From Skeletonema tropicum (taxonomy: Eukaryota; Bacillariophyta; Thalassiosirophyceae; Thalassiosirales; Thalassiosiraceae): 64,000 bases of DNA. Shown in pieces: positions 1-8,983 of this stretch. The notes under the pieces were generated by a model. The model was not told the origin of the DNA and did not search any database. It saw only the letters and a list, made by a program, of their open reading frames with translations. Position 1 is the first letter of the stretch. Each line of letters opens with the position of its first letter. The stretch spans positions 2,480,001-2,544,000 of the forward strand of contig CM074139.1 in NCBI GenBank assembly GCA_037178625.1, given 5' to 3'. A program made the translations under genes and the position numbers.

Positions 1-1512
1 TTTACCATTTCCCACAACCTCGGTTTCAAATTTCGCAATCGTATCCTCAGTCAACATTTCCACAATTGGATGATTATTTTCCTTCAATACCTCCAAATGA
101 TTTGGATTGGTACCACCCATGGCACCATCCCAATCCTCACTTACACGAGTACTACTAGTACTACTACCGCTGCTGCCATCATCATCATCATTTAACTTGT
201 ACGCACGAACAATAATAAACCATGCCTCACGATACGCCTGCATCCCAATTTGGGGTGGGATACCCTGTCGTTGACACAGTGCCAATTTTTCCTTGGTAAA
301 GGCCTCGGCATGACGACGTGTAATTTGCAGTTCGAGGGACATTTTCTCATCGGTAGTCGTTACCTGACGTGATTGAGCAATCAATTGGACCAATTTATTC
401 TTTTCCTCCTCCTTCTTTTCGGCATCGGTGGTAGGTTCTTTTTTACCATTAGTCGTTTCTTGTGGTTCGACAGTTGGTACACCCAGATAAGTATCCTCCA
501 AAATCAACTTGGGTCCACCATCCTTCCCATACTTTTCCTCCATCAAATTCTCAAACCAAGTCAATTCCTTCTCCGAATGTGCCTCCATCAATCCCACCTT
601 GAACATGACAATCGCATCCAATATCGACATGACCAACTCAAAGGAACGTAACGTACATGCCATCCGTAGCACATTGTCCAATTGTTGTAGGACACGTTGA
701 CGGAATTCCATGGTGGATTGAAAGTAGGTCGGGTCGAGTTTGCCGTTGGGGCCGGCTTGGAGGAGTTCGGGGTGGGAATTGAGTGCACGGGAATTGAGAC
801 GGCCCATGGTCATGATTAGATTCCGTTCGGTTGGTTCATCGATTTTGGTAGTAGTGTTAGTAGTGGAGTTGTATTCGGGAGGTGGCCATACACCCAAGGT
901 GGTCAAATTACGTTTGACCCATTGCATACCCAATACATCGTCATCGACACCCTCCAACATGACCTTGGTAACATCCTGAGCGTCCTTTCCGGTAGCCTTG
1001 GCCAATGCCGCCTCACGTTTCTTCTTTTCTTCCTTGGCGGCCTTGGCAGCCATGGCGGCCTCATCGTCCTCTTCCTCACTGGCCCATGCATCATCATCAT
1101 CATCATTGAGTAGTTCATCGAGTGTCGCATTGGCATCCGATTTAGCCTGCTGTTGGGCAAGATGGTCGAGCTTGCGTGATACCACGTCGGCACGCAATTC
1201 CAGTGATTTGGTCGACACGGTAAGATTGTCGGGGGAGGTGGCAACGGTGTAAATTATTTGGAGGGGGGTGGAATGTGGTGTGAGTGTGTTGAGGATGTGT
1301 TTGGCGTCGGCTTCGGGATTGAGGGTTACTTTGCGATTGAGTGCGGCCTTGTTGTTGGTGGTGGAGGTGCTGGAGGTGGTGCTTTTTTTGGAAGAAGTGG
1401 TGGAAGTGGCGGAGGTGGTGCTGGAGGAGGAAGACTTTTGAGCGAATTTGAGTGCGAAAATAATGAGGCCGATGAGGAGGCCAATGCCTCCCAGGATTGT
1501 GAGGGATGCCAT
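1..1512 (-). CDS. Membrane-anchored hypothetical protein, 3' end outside window
   Basis: One uninterrupted reading frame of 504 codons runs from an ATG at 1512 to the window edge, so the C-terminus is missing. Residues about 6-24 form a hydrophobic helix (ILGGIGLLIGLIIFALKF) directly after a very short N-terminus, suggesting a signal anchor with the bulk of the protein on one side of a membrane. A Ser/Thr/Lys-rich linker follows, then a mixed alpha/beta stretch, an acidic Asp run (LNDDDDDAWASEEEDD) and an Ala/Lys/Glu-rich probable coiled coil, then a helical region with no family I recognise. The start is chosen because it is the first ATG of the frame and gives the anchor. It is divergent to the small membrane peptide at 1951, with which it shares a 438-bp upstream region. 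Function unknown. Confidence 0.7.
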   Translation of the reverse strand, partial: MASLTILGGIGLLIGLIIFALKFAQKSSSSSTTSATSTTSSKKSTTSSTSTTNNKAALNRKVTLNPEADAKHILNTLTPHSTPLQIIYTVATSPDNLTVSTKSLELRADVVSRKLDHLAQQQAKSDANATLDELLNDDDDDAWASEEEDDEAAMAAKAAKEEKKKREAALAKATGKDAQDVTKVMLEGVDDDVLGMQWVKRNLTTLGVWPPPEYNSTTNTTTKIDEPTERNLIMTMGRLNSRALNSHPELLQAGPNGKLDPTYFQSTMEFRQRVLQQLDNVLRMACTLRSFELVMSILDAIVMFKVGLMEAHSEKELTWFENLMEEKYGKDGGPKLILEDTYLGVPTVEPQETTNGKKEPTTDAEKKEEEKNKLVQLIAQSRQVTTTDEKMSLELQITRRHAEAFTKEKLALCQRQGIPPQIGMQAYREAWFIIVRAYKLNDDDDGSSGSSTSSTRVSEDWDGAMGGTNPNHLEVLKENNHPIVEMLTEDTIAKFETEVVGNGK

Positions 1513-1950
1513 GCTGTTTTTTGCGGTGGTTAGATGCGTAGTGGAGAGGGTGTTTCTGTAGCTCTACTAGCAATGCATTCGTTTCATGGTCACAAAGTTG
1601 CATGAAATGGACATGAAATTATATTTTTTGGGAGGTTCCAGGTGTCAGTCGCAGTCAAAACGGTCAAATTGTCCTTTGAGATGTGACAGAATGATCTCAA
1701 TCATACGTGGGAATACAGTACGTAAAGGATCCTGAATGCCGCCTGTCCATCTTCATCAGGGACTTGGACCCACACGGCTCACGGACAAAACGAAATCCAC
1801 CATGTATGCATGCAAAAAGCTCAAAAATGCCAAAAGCCAAGCTCCCAGTATCATCACCTACTCTCTCTCTCTCTATATAGTGCACCAAGCCAAGCCAAAC
1901 GGCATTGTACTAATAGCTCTCCAACAACAACAACAACAACAACAACAAAA
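1513..1950. promoter_or_regulatory. Shared upstream region of two divergent genes
   Basis: No convincing ORF. It separates two head-to-head genes and should contain both promoters. A CT-dinucleotide run followed by a TATATAG sequence lies near 1861-1880, about 70 bp ahead of the plus-strand start, and a CAA-repeat leader (1922-1948) sits directly before that ATG. Promoter function is inferred from position only. Confidence 0.4.
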
Positions 1951-2109
1951 ATGTTCTTTGGCCTAAAGTGGACAACCGAAGACACCTTCAAACTCCTCGG
2001 TCTCATCCTATTCCTATATGCATTCTACTTTGCAATTACACAATTACAACAGGCGGAACGGAGGCTGCGGGAAAATGAAGCGAAGCGTGCTGCGAAGCAG
2101 CAGGATTGA
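1951..2109 (+). CDS. Small single-pass membrane protein (52 aa)
   Basis: A 52-residue ORF starting at the ATG after a CAA-repeat leader. Residues about 13-32 (FKLLGLILFLYAFYFAITQL) form a membrane helix, followed by a highly charged amphipathic tail rich in Glu, Arg, Lys and Gln that could be a short coiled coil. The frame is open further upstream, but the upstream part is low-complexity Thr-rich translation of the CAA repeat, so the ATG at 1951 is preferred. The helix-plus-charged-tail pattern resembles small accessory subunits of organelle or ER membrane complexes, but I cannot name the family. Coding status rests on composition and start context. Confidence 0.5.
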   Translation: MFFGLKWTTEDTFKLLGLILFLYAFYFAITQLQQAERRLRENEAKRAAKQQD

Positions 2110-2790
2110 TTCTCTCTGTGTGTGTGTTTGTAATGATGATGATGGTTTATATTTGATGTGAAGATGATGTCGTCAATTGTATATGGATTGTAGAGTGAAG
2201 AGAGCAGCATTTGATTTCGACGACACTACACATTCGAGTATAGAGAGCTGTTTTCAAAATATCCATTAAGAGTTGGAATTCATAAGATGTGTGTAATGTG
2301 TGTATGACTTCTTCAATACTTGTGGAGGAAGTGTTGTTAATTGGGACGACGTTTTGTGTTGTGTGTGGAGGATAAAGTAGATTTCTTAATTTTTCATAAG
2401 TAAGTATCGTACGCCCAGAGCATATAAACTGATCAGAGAAAGGCACAGTCACAAACAAATAATTGACAACATCTACTACATTTTCTTGATTCCATATTTC
2501 TTCTCAGCTATATTTCAATTTTGAGAAGCGCAAAAGGCTGTAAACGCTTTCAGTAAGCGTGTGTGTGAAAAATCAGAAACTTGTAGTTTTTCAGGACCGA
2601 ATGAAATGGGATGTAATGCTCATTATGAAGTGTCACGTTCCCCCTTATATCAACAAATAACATCAAAACGCTCTAAATTTCTCCCCCCCTATTCGCTGAG
2701 ATAGATTGCTTTCCATCTTTTCCCCACAATTGTTTCACCCACAAGCTCACATTTCCGTGCACATATATATAGCACTTGAATCACACAAAC
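2110..2790. other. Convergent intergenic region
   Basis: This gap lies between two convergent genes. It contains GT- and TG-rich microsatellite-like stretches near 2120-2150 and an AT-rich ATATATATAG near 2763. I see no coding region, RNA gene or transposon end here. Confidence 0.5.
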
Positions 2791-3258
2791 TCATCTACTC
2801 ATCCCCACACCCAAAACAACAATCAACGCCACCACCAAAACACATATCCCCCCACATATAAACTTATCCGCCTTATCCAACTGCCAAAACCCCAACGTTT
2901 CATAATCCTCCTCCACATCCATCCCATACGTATCCATTTCCACATCTGCGGCAATTAAACTGTCTGGATTGACCATTTCCATTTCACCAGTTTGTCCTCC
3001 TCCTGCTGCTCCACTTGTTGCCGAGGCTGCATTTGGATCACCGTCACCACCACCATCATCTACTTCCAATCCAGCACGTTGTCGTGCCCTCCGTCTTGCA
3101 CTGGCAGATCGTCGTACGCGAGGACCCTGTCGACGTCCCCCCGGTGCGGCTTGTGCTACGGCGAATGCTCCCACGCCTCCCGAGTTGGCGACGCGACGGG
3201 CGGCGGCCTCGTCGGATTTGATACGGGCGTCGGACGATTGTTGTTGTTGTTGATCCAT
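2791..3258 (-). CDS. Tail-anchored hypothetical protein (155 aa)
   Basis: The frame encodes MDQQQQQSSDARIKSDEAAA at the start, then an Ala/Gly/Arg-rich region with an Arg cluster (about residues 45-65, possible nucleic-acid or membrane-surface contact), a Gly/Asp-rich acidic linker, and a C-terminal hydrophobic helix (ICGGICVLVVALIVVLGVG) ending four residues before the stop. A single helix at the extreme C-terminus with no signal peptide is the pattern of a tail-anchored protein inserted post-translationally in ER or organelle membranes. The reading frame extends 30 codons upstream, but the ATG at 3258 gives the more protein-like N-terminus. No family recognised. Confidence 0.6.
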   Translation of the reverse strand: MDQQQQQSSDARIKSDEAAARRVANSGGVGAFAVAQAAPGGRRQGPRVRRSASARRRARQRAGLEVDDGGGDGDPNAASATSGAAGGGQTGEMEMVNPDSLIAADVEMDTYGMDVEEDYETLGFWQLDKADKFICGGICVLVVALIVVLGVGMSR

Positions 3259-3872
3259 ATTAATTTTATTTGGTGTGTTGTGTTGTTTTATGCCTTTTGT
3301 TGTGTGTCTTTTTTGAAAGTCACTCTGTAGAGAAGGAGATGAATTCAAGATGAATCAGGACACGGAATATCAATGTATCTATTGCTGCGTCAACTCGATT
3401 GTAGCTTGTCGTATTAGGAGCCTATGGTAACAATGCTATCAAGGGTGATTGGGGCGCATGTACTTCAGTAGATTCTCCTGTGTCAAAATGTACATAGTGG
3501 TAAAGTGAAACGGTCATTGTCCCGGATTGATGCGGATGCGGCGAGTTGGTCCCAGATTTTCACGATTAGAGAAGGTGATGAACACATTTCTCGTGAATCA
3601 TGAGAATAGCTGATTAGAGAAACCGCAACCAAAGAATCATTCTCTGAATATCCCATCTGCAGCAAGTCCGTCTCATACAACCATGCTGTCATTAAATATT
3701 TTTTCCATTTTATGTCACACTGTTACACTTTCGATGGCTTTCACTTTGCTTCGACCGGCGTCGTCCACAATGATAAAAGATCCGCCGTACTACTACCAAC
3801 AAATCATTGACCTTACACACAAACCTTGACAACCTACCTTTCTAATAGCACACAGTTAAATAATAAATAAAA
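3259..3872. promoter_or_regulatory. Divergent upstream region before PSMB3
   Basis: This 614-bp region separates the tail-anchored gene (-) from PSMB3 (+) and should hold both promoters. The only ORF (3483-3692, minus) has no recognisable features and I do not call it. No repeats seen. Confidence 0.35.
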
Positions 3873-4487
3873 ATGTCCATTCTCGAATACAACGGAGCAG
3901 CAATAATCGCCATGTCCGGCAAAAACTGCGTCGCCATAGCCTCCGACAACCGCCTCGGCATCCAATACCAAACCGTCTCCATGTCCTTCCAAAAAATATT
4001 CCAAGTGAACGACTCTCTCATGGTCGGTCTCGCCGGGCTTGCCAGCGATGTTCAAACGCTGGATCAATTATTGAGATTTCGAATGAATTTGTATGAGTTG
4101 AGGGAGGAACGGGAGATGACTCCCAAGGTATTTACAAATTTGTTGAGTACCATGTTGTATGAAAAGAGGTTTGGTCCGTACTTTTGTGAACCGGTGATTG
4201 CTGGTCTAGATGAACATGGGAAACCATTTCTGTCCACCATGGATTTGATTGGTGCTCAGGCCGGAGCCAAGGACTTTGTGGTGGCGGGAACGTGTGATGG
4301 GAATTTGTATGGAATGTGTGAAACGTTGTACAAGCCGGATATGGAGGAGGAGGAGTTGTTTGAGACGATTGCGCAGGCGTTGTTGGCGAGTGTGGATAGG
4401 GATGCGTTGAGTGGGTGGGGTGGGGTGGTGCATGTTATTACGGAGAAGGGGATTATTAGTAGAGAGTTGAAGGGGAGGCAGGATTAA
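3873..4487 (+). CDS. PSMB3: 20S proteasome subunit beta type-3
   Basis: The 204-residue product matches the beta-3 subunit of the 20S proteasome along its whole length, equal to the usual ~205 aa. Diagnostic stretches include MSILEYNGAAIIAMSGKNCV at the N-terminus, the GLAGLASDVQT and LYEKRFGPYFCEPVIAGLD blocks, GTCDGNLYGMCE and AVDRDALSG-like residues (ASVDRDALSGWG) near the C-terminus. Beta-3 is a non-catalytic subunit made without a long propeptide; as expected there is no catalytic Thr after a processing site. It sits in the beta ring of the core particle that degrades ubiquitinated proteins in cytosol and nucleus. The gene is intronless. Its last 15 codons and 3' flank are duplicated at 9649-10090, and the 3' flank alone in further copies. 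Confidence 0.97.
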   Translation: MSILEYNGAAIIAMSGKNCVAIASDNRLGIQYQTVSMSFQKIFQVNDSLMVGLAGLASDVQTLDQLLRFRMNLYELREEREMTPKVFTNLLSTMLYEKRFGPYFCEPVIAGLDEHGKPFLSTMDLIGAQAGAKDFVVAGTCDGNLYGMCETLYKPDMEEEELFETIAQALLASVDRDALSGWGGVVHVITEKGIISRELKGRQD

Positions 4488-4704
4488 AGAGATGATTGAA
4501 AAATGGAAATTGAATTATTTGGGAGCAAACAAGATGGAAGCAATACACGGAACGTTTGGAATCATTGTGATTGGTTTTAAATGGAACGTATCATATATAA
4601 CAAACTAATAATATTCTCTTTGGATCAATGATAAGTAGGAATATTGTGTCGTAAAGTGTAGTATGTTTTGCTGAAAAACAATCTTCTGACACGCGCTTTG
4701 AAAG
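4488..4704. repeat. PSMB3 3'-flank repeat, copy I (left half)
   Basis: The sequence after the PSMB3 stop (key stretch GGAAGCAATACACGGAACG, then GATTGG, CTAATAATATTCTCTT and a CTTCTGACACGCGCTTTGAAAG end) recurs at 6280-6470, in degenerate form at 8655-8800, and with the PSMB3 coding tail at 9649-10090. Copy I is split by the transposon at 4705-6069; its right half continues at 6070. The parent is the PSMB3 3' flank, so these are segmental duplicates and not a transposon. Confidence 0.85.
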
Positions 4705-6069
4705 AGGAGGGGTGGCCTCGTACGTAGAACCATACTAATTCCGCTAAGTAACCAAGTTGTCAGCCACGAGACATCGGACAGTTACTCCTGTAACCATTTT
4801 TGCTAATAGTGTGGCAGCCACGAGACATCTGAGAGTTACACATGTAACGATTTGGCTGACAAGTTTCCCGAGCCACCACCACCGACCATCAAATAAAAAT
4901 AATAGTGTCCATGAGAGAGAGATTCACCATGGAACATTAAATAGACAACATAGATCATCAACAATATGTCGTCAAACAAAATGAAGTATGATGAATGAAA
5001 TATCACCCTTCTGTAGATCATTCTCTTCCCGTATTGATCTGAGAGATGAACTAATCCGCTACCTTCCCCGCACATTTACTTACGAAGATGTTCAGGGGAA
5101 TGCTGACAATTCGGCTGGAGCGATGCAAGATGACGACAATGATGAAGGTAAGGATGATTTTGCTGAGCTGATAGAAGATCGCATTAAGCGCTTCGGTGAA
5201 GAAATGACGAAGGCTAATGACAGTGGGAAGAAGGGAAAGGATGATAATGATATTATTGTACTGGGGGGTGATGATGAATTGACAGCTGAGGATCAAACGC
5301 CCTTCACTTCTACAATCGCAGGTTCAAAGAGCCACGCAGAAAAGTTGATGTCGAGCTTCCGCAGTATGATTGTTTCCACTTCAATAGAAGAGTTGCAGGA
5401 TTGTGTACTGACTGCAAGTGCAAGCCTTGCTTGCACAGAACATGTTATGGGTTCTACAAGCAAAGAAAGGAAAGTGAAATCATTGGTGCAGCGTTGGATA
5501 GCTTCTCCGCCCGAACATATTAAATCAAATGAAGATGGTGAAGTAGTTGCTGAGGATATTCTCATCGAGAGGGATGTTGTTATTATTGCAAACGTGAAGA
5601 TTGGAAATGGAGCAAACGCTACTACGGTGCAACGACCATTTCGTGTCATGGTGATTCATGATAAACATTACAACAAGTGGATGATAAGTCAATCGTCTAG
5701 TAAGAAGTGGGGGAAAGAAGCAAAGCCATACAAGGTAGACATTCGAATGCTCCGGAAGAATGAAGTTGGTGAGTATGAAGATGTCGAATTATATGATGCA
5801 GATTACAACAAGGAAGAGGTTGCAAAGCGTATTGGAGAGAATTTGATTCTCGATGTAGTTGGAAAGTTGCATGTAATTGGTTGAGTTCATTAATAATGGG
5901 GTTATTTCATGTTAGACTTTTCGTAGAGGTTCAGCCTCCCTACCCATGTAACCCGATGTTACAGATCCTAGTACAAGTTTACGTAGGAATTAAATTCCTA
6001 CGTCATCAGCGAGGAAGCCAGCAGTTACACATGTAACGATTTCGCGGACAGGTTGAGGCCACCCCTCCT
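4705..6069 (+). mobile_element. 1,365-bp transposon, 15-bp TIR, 8-bp TSD, one non-transposase ORF
   Basis: Both ends carry the perfect 15-bp inverted repeat AGGAGGGGTGGCCTC. The element is flanked by an 8-bp direct repeat TTTGAAAG (4697-4704 and 6070-6077). The uninterrupted target occurs in the next copy of the host repeat at 6458-6465 (GCGCTTTGAAAGGTGC), which proves insertion. Inside are two tandem subterminal units of about 60 bp (4757-4860, with CAGCCACGAGACATC and GTTAC...GTAAC), another GTTACACATGTAACGATTT near the right end, a palindrome GTAGGAATTAAATTCCTAC near 5984, and one ORF (4988-5884). Eight-bp target duplications are typical of hAT and P-like families, but the ends do not fit the hAT consensus and no transposase is present. 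Superfamily undecided. Confidence 0.9.
4988..5884 (+). CDS. Unknown 298-aa protein carried by the 1,365-bp transposon
   Basis: The only sizeable ORF of the element at 4705-6069. The N-terminus is followed by an acidic region with a Gly/Lys/Asp linker (about residues 45-100), then a helical stretch containing TSIEELQDCVLTASASLACT, a basic segment (KERKVKSLVQRWIASPPEH), and a beta-rich C-terminal part (DILIERDVVIIANVKIGNG, FRVMVIHDKHYNKWMISQSS). I see no DDE/D transposase signature, zinc finger or helicase motif, and no family I can name. The frame is open over 60% of the element with no internal break. It could be cargo captured from the host, a diverged accessory transposon protein, or a host gene flanked by two related ends; the target duplication argues against the last. 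Confidence 0.6.
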   Translation: MMNEISPFCRSFSSRIDLRDELIRYLPRTFTYEDVQGNADNSAGAMQDDDNDEGKDDFAELIEDRIKRFGEEMTKANDSGKKGKDDNDIIVLGGDDELTAEDQTPFTSTIAGSKSHAEKLMSSFRSMIVSTSIEELQDCVLTASASLACTEHVMGSTSKERKVKSLVQRWIASPPEHIKSNEDGEVVAEDILIERDVVIIANVKIGNGANATTVQRPFRVMVIHDKHYNKWMISQSSSKKWGKEAKPYKVDIRMLRKNEVGEYEDVELYDADYNKEEVAKRIGENLILDVVGKLHVIG

Positions 6070-6703
6070 TTTGAAAGGTGCAAGTTACTTCAGATCAAAC
6101 ATTGGAGGAGCTAATGGAGCTGGATAGCGCAGTTGCGTTTCTCCATTTCATTGAAGGAGGTTTGCAGAGGATGGAGAGGAGGTACCATACATCATACAAC
6201 ATAAGAGTACCATCTACTTAGTAGCATACAAGCAGAGACAATTTTGGCGGAGGCATCTAGAAAAATTGTATTATTTGGGAACAAAACGAGATGGAAGCAA
6301 TACACGGAACGTTTGGAATCATAATGATTGGTTTCAAATGGAACGTATCATATATAACAAACTAATAATATTCTCTTTGGATCAATGATATGTAGGAATA
6401 TTGTGTCGTAAAGTGTATGTAGTATGTTTTGCTGAAAAACAATCTTCTGACACGCGCTTTGAAAGGTGCAAGTTGAAAGGTGCAAGTTACTTCAGATCAA
6501 ACACTGGAGGAGCTAATGGAGCTGGATAGCGCAGTTGCGTTTCTCCATTTCATTGAAGGAGGTTTGCAGTGGATGGAGAGGAGGTACCATACATCATACA
6601 ACATAAGAGTAGCATCTACTTAGTAGCATACAAGCAGAGACAATTATTTTGGCGGAGGCATCTAGAAAATTGAGCAAAGCATCGCATACAATATGTAAAA
6701 TAA
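6070..6703. repeat. PSMB3 3'-flank repeat, copy I (right half) and tandem copy II
   Basis: 6070-6268 completes copy I after the transposon (GGTGCAAGTTACTTCAGATC, GAGCTGGATAGCGCAGTTGC, ATTGAAGGAGGTTTGCAG, TTGGCGGAGGCATCTAGAAA). Copy II follows at about 6280-6680 with the same order and no transposon; it has a short internal duplication of GAAAGGTGCAAGTT near 6461-6488. Copy II therefore serves as the empty-site reference for the transposon in copy I. No gene seen. Confidence 0.8.
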
Positions 6704-7083
6704 AGGAGGGGTGACCTCGTAAGTAGAACCATACTAATTCCCATATTAAGTAAAACCCAAAACGGCGGCGATTCAAATTTCGAGTACGCAAGTAACTGTC
6801 CGTGAAGTTATCATATCATAGGCGGCGTTCATTCTCGAGATGTTACGTAGGCAGGTAACATTTTCACGGACACTTCCCCAGATCCTCACCATCATACCCG
6901 ACCAAATTCAAATCTATCCAGATTTCTCCCATATGAGAAAATGTCCGTAGATTTGGTACGTAACTTTGGACAAACATTGACATACTAGGACTGACGTAGG
7001 AATTCAATTCCTACAGGCGGCGGAAGAGATGAGGATGTTACGTAAGTAACATTTTCACGGACAGGTTGCGGTCACCCCTACCT
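6704..7083. mobile_element. 380-bp MITE related to the 1,365-bp transposon
   Basis: The ends AGGAGGGGTGACCTCGTAAG and, reversed, AGGTAGGGGTGACCGCAACC are close relatives of the 1,365-bp element's termini, including the following GTAGAACCATACTAATTCC on the left and CCTGTCCG on the right. The interior shares the GTAGGAATTCAATTCCTAC palindrome and the GTTACG...GTAAC motifs but lacks the ORF. It looks like a deletion derivative of the same family. I do not see a clean target duplication, because the flanks have diverged. Confidence 0.7.
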
Positions 7084-7285
7084 ATCCTAATAATACTCCT
7101 GGAGGCCCCGGTCAAAAGATCAGAAACCAGAAATTTCAAATTTCTGCCGTCTTTTATCTTTTGCATGCATCATCATTCCACCACTAATAACGTGACACAT
7201 GAGCGAGGTAGCGTGCTATAGATTCGCGCTGAAGACAACAGAAATAAGGCTGAAATTAAGCTATCGATAAGGTTGTTCTAAGATC
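7084..7285. promoter_or_regulatory. Upstream region of MATH-BTB copy 1
   Basis: This region is conserved with 10108-10311 in front of copy 2 (CTCCTGGAGGCC, GGTCAAAAGAT, a CAGAAATTTCAAATTTCTGCC inverted repeat in copy 1, GCTGAAGACAACAGAA and AGGCTGAAATTAAGCTAT just before the start). The promoter was thus duplicated with the gene. Function inferred from position and conservation. Confidence 0.45.
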
Positions 7286-8496
7286 ATGGAGACGGCATGT
7301 AGGATCAATGGGAAGGTCTCCGTAGGTTGCCCTCTTCCATCAGAATCTCCTGTAAGCGGCGTGGAGTGGAAATCTTTCCAATTCCGCTTTCATGACTTCG
7401 CGAATCTCAGCACCACGAAGAATCATTACATTGCATCACCAGAATTCACCTGCAACGGACATCAGTGGGCGCTTTGTGTCTTCCCTGGCGGTCATAAAGA
7501 GGCGGTCGAAGGAAAAGTGTCAGTTCTCCTCCATCATCTTTCAGAGGGGACGATCACGACCAATTTTAGAATAAAGATAATTGATAAGTTTGGGAAAGAA
7601 AAGGCAGCCTGCAAAAAGACAAAGAAAGAATTCGGTGTCGGCAGGAGAGCGATGGCCGTCAGCATCTCTCGCTCCTTCATCTTGGATGAATCACAAAATA
7701 TTCTGGATAGTGATGGCACGCTGACCCTCGTTGTTTCTTTAGAAGAGGAACCGACGACTGCCTTTGTCCCCCAAAATCCTCTTCTCAATATATTGAAAGG
7801 GTTGTTCAATGATGAGACTACGGCCGATGTTTGCTTTGAAGTCAGCGCTGCACAAGGAACACTGTATGGTGATGGGGGGACGAAAGGGTAAAAACAGCCA
7901 CTCCTTTCTACGCTCACCGCTGGATACTGGAGAAGTGCGCACCCATGCTTGCTGCCATCTGTGGATCCAGCGAGGGTGTTGGAGTAGTAACAGCTTCAGT
8001 CAATGATGTCAATCCGGATGTCTTCAGTCATTTGCTTTCCTATGTGTATGGAGGGAGCATCCCAGAAGAAGATCTCAAGACACATGCGAAAGATATCATC
8101 GATGCTGCAGACAAGTATTCCATCGTCAATCTCAAGTTGCAAGCGGAAGCAGCATACGTAGAATCTACGAGTATCAGCATTGATAATGCAATGGACAATC
8201 TACTTTATGCGGATTCAAGGAACTGCGCACTACTCAAAGAGGCCGTCATGAATTTCTTGGCAGATAAACACATTGCAGCCGCTGCAAATATTTCTTTCAC
8301 GGACTGCCCTGGACACCTCATGAAAGATCTGCTCATCGCATTTGGTAGGAGCAGCAAGAAAGAAGCAAATGGAACAAATGCCGATGAGTTTGCTATCCTT
8401 TCAGTGAGTGAACTTCGGAGGAGGCTTAGTGCGAAGGGTTTGGAAGTTGATGGGTCTCGTGAGGCAATGATTGAATCCATCAGGAGTCATTCTTAA
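7286..8496 (+). pseudogene. MATH-BTB-SAP family, copy 1, one-base frameshift
   Basis: The first frame (7286-7891) encodes a MATH domain (residues about 20-130, WKSFQFRFHDFANLSTTKNH) and the start of the BTB domain; the second (to 8496) gives the rest of BTB (FYAHRWILEKCAPMLAAICG) and the SAP-like tail LSVSELRRRLSAKGLEVDGS. Near 7884-7892 the sequence ACGAAAGGGTAAAAAC lacks one base compared with ACGAAGAGGATAAAAAC of copy 2, putting a TAA in frame. The 10-bp stretch there is too short for an intron. MATH-BTB proteins of the SPOP type are substrate adaptors for CUL3 ubiquitin ligases: MATH binds substrate, BTB binds cullin. A sequencing error is possible; otherwise this copy is inactive or makes a MATH-only product. 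Confidence 0.85.
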
Positions 8497-8983
8497 GATA
8501 CTGCATACTGCTCGCTTGCATTATTTGTTGTTTTTAATGTTGTTTTCCAATCATACGCAATGATTCTATCTCCTACATGCCGATATCTGCTTTGCATCAA
8601 GCTCTTTTGAGATACTCGCATTCCTGACCCTGTACCTATACTCCTATCTATCTCACTCTATGATTGGTTTTAAACGTATTATATATATAATAAAGTAATG
8701 ATATTCTCTTGATAAGCATTTTACATCATATCCTGAGAAACAAATTTACTGCAACTTCAGATCAAACCTTTGAGGAGCAGTTTGGAGCTGCTAATCGAGT
8801 AAGAGTTGACCAGACTCTTTTTTAATAGTACTTTCTGCGTCGGAATTAGTATTGAAGTTGTCACCTCCTACATCTTCCTACATAAGTACTTACCACCCTC
8901 TTACCACCGCACAGCCACCAGCTAGCTGCACCAGCCACGCCCCTTATCCCCTTGCCCTATTCTTTTACAAAATACATCGCACC
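8497..8983. repeat. Intergenic, with degenerate PSMB3-flank copy
   Basis: Between copy 1 and the ClpS-like gene. About 8655-8800 is a shortened, diverged copy of the PSMB3 3'-flank repeat (GATTGGTTTTAAACG, AATGATATTCTCTTGAT, ACTTCAGATCAAACC, GAGGAGCAGTTTGGAGCTGC). Nothing else is recognisable. Confidence 0.6.

Noticed and set aside
1142..1603. 153-codon minus-strand ORF and other ORFs overlapping 1-1512
   Set aside because: His/Gln/Pro-rich shadow of the long partial gene, which has the membrane anchor and a 504-codon open frame.
7884..7893. GTAAAAACAG as an intron that would rescue MATH-BTB copy 1
   Set aside because: Ten bp is far below any workable intron, and comparison with copy 2 shows a one-base deletion.
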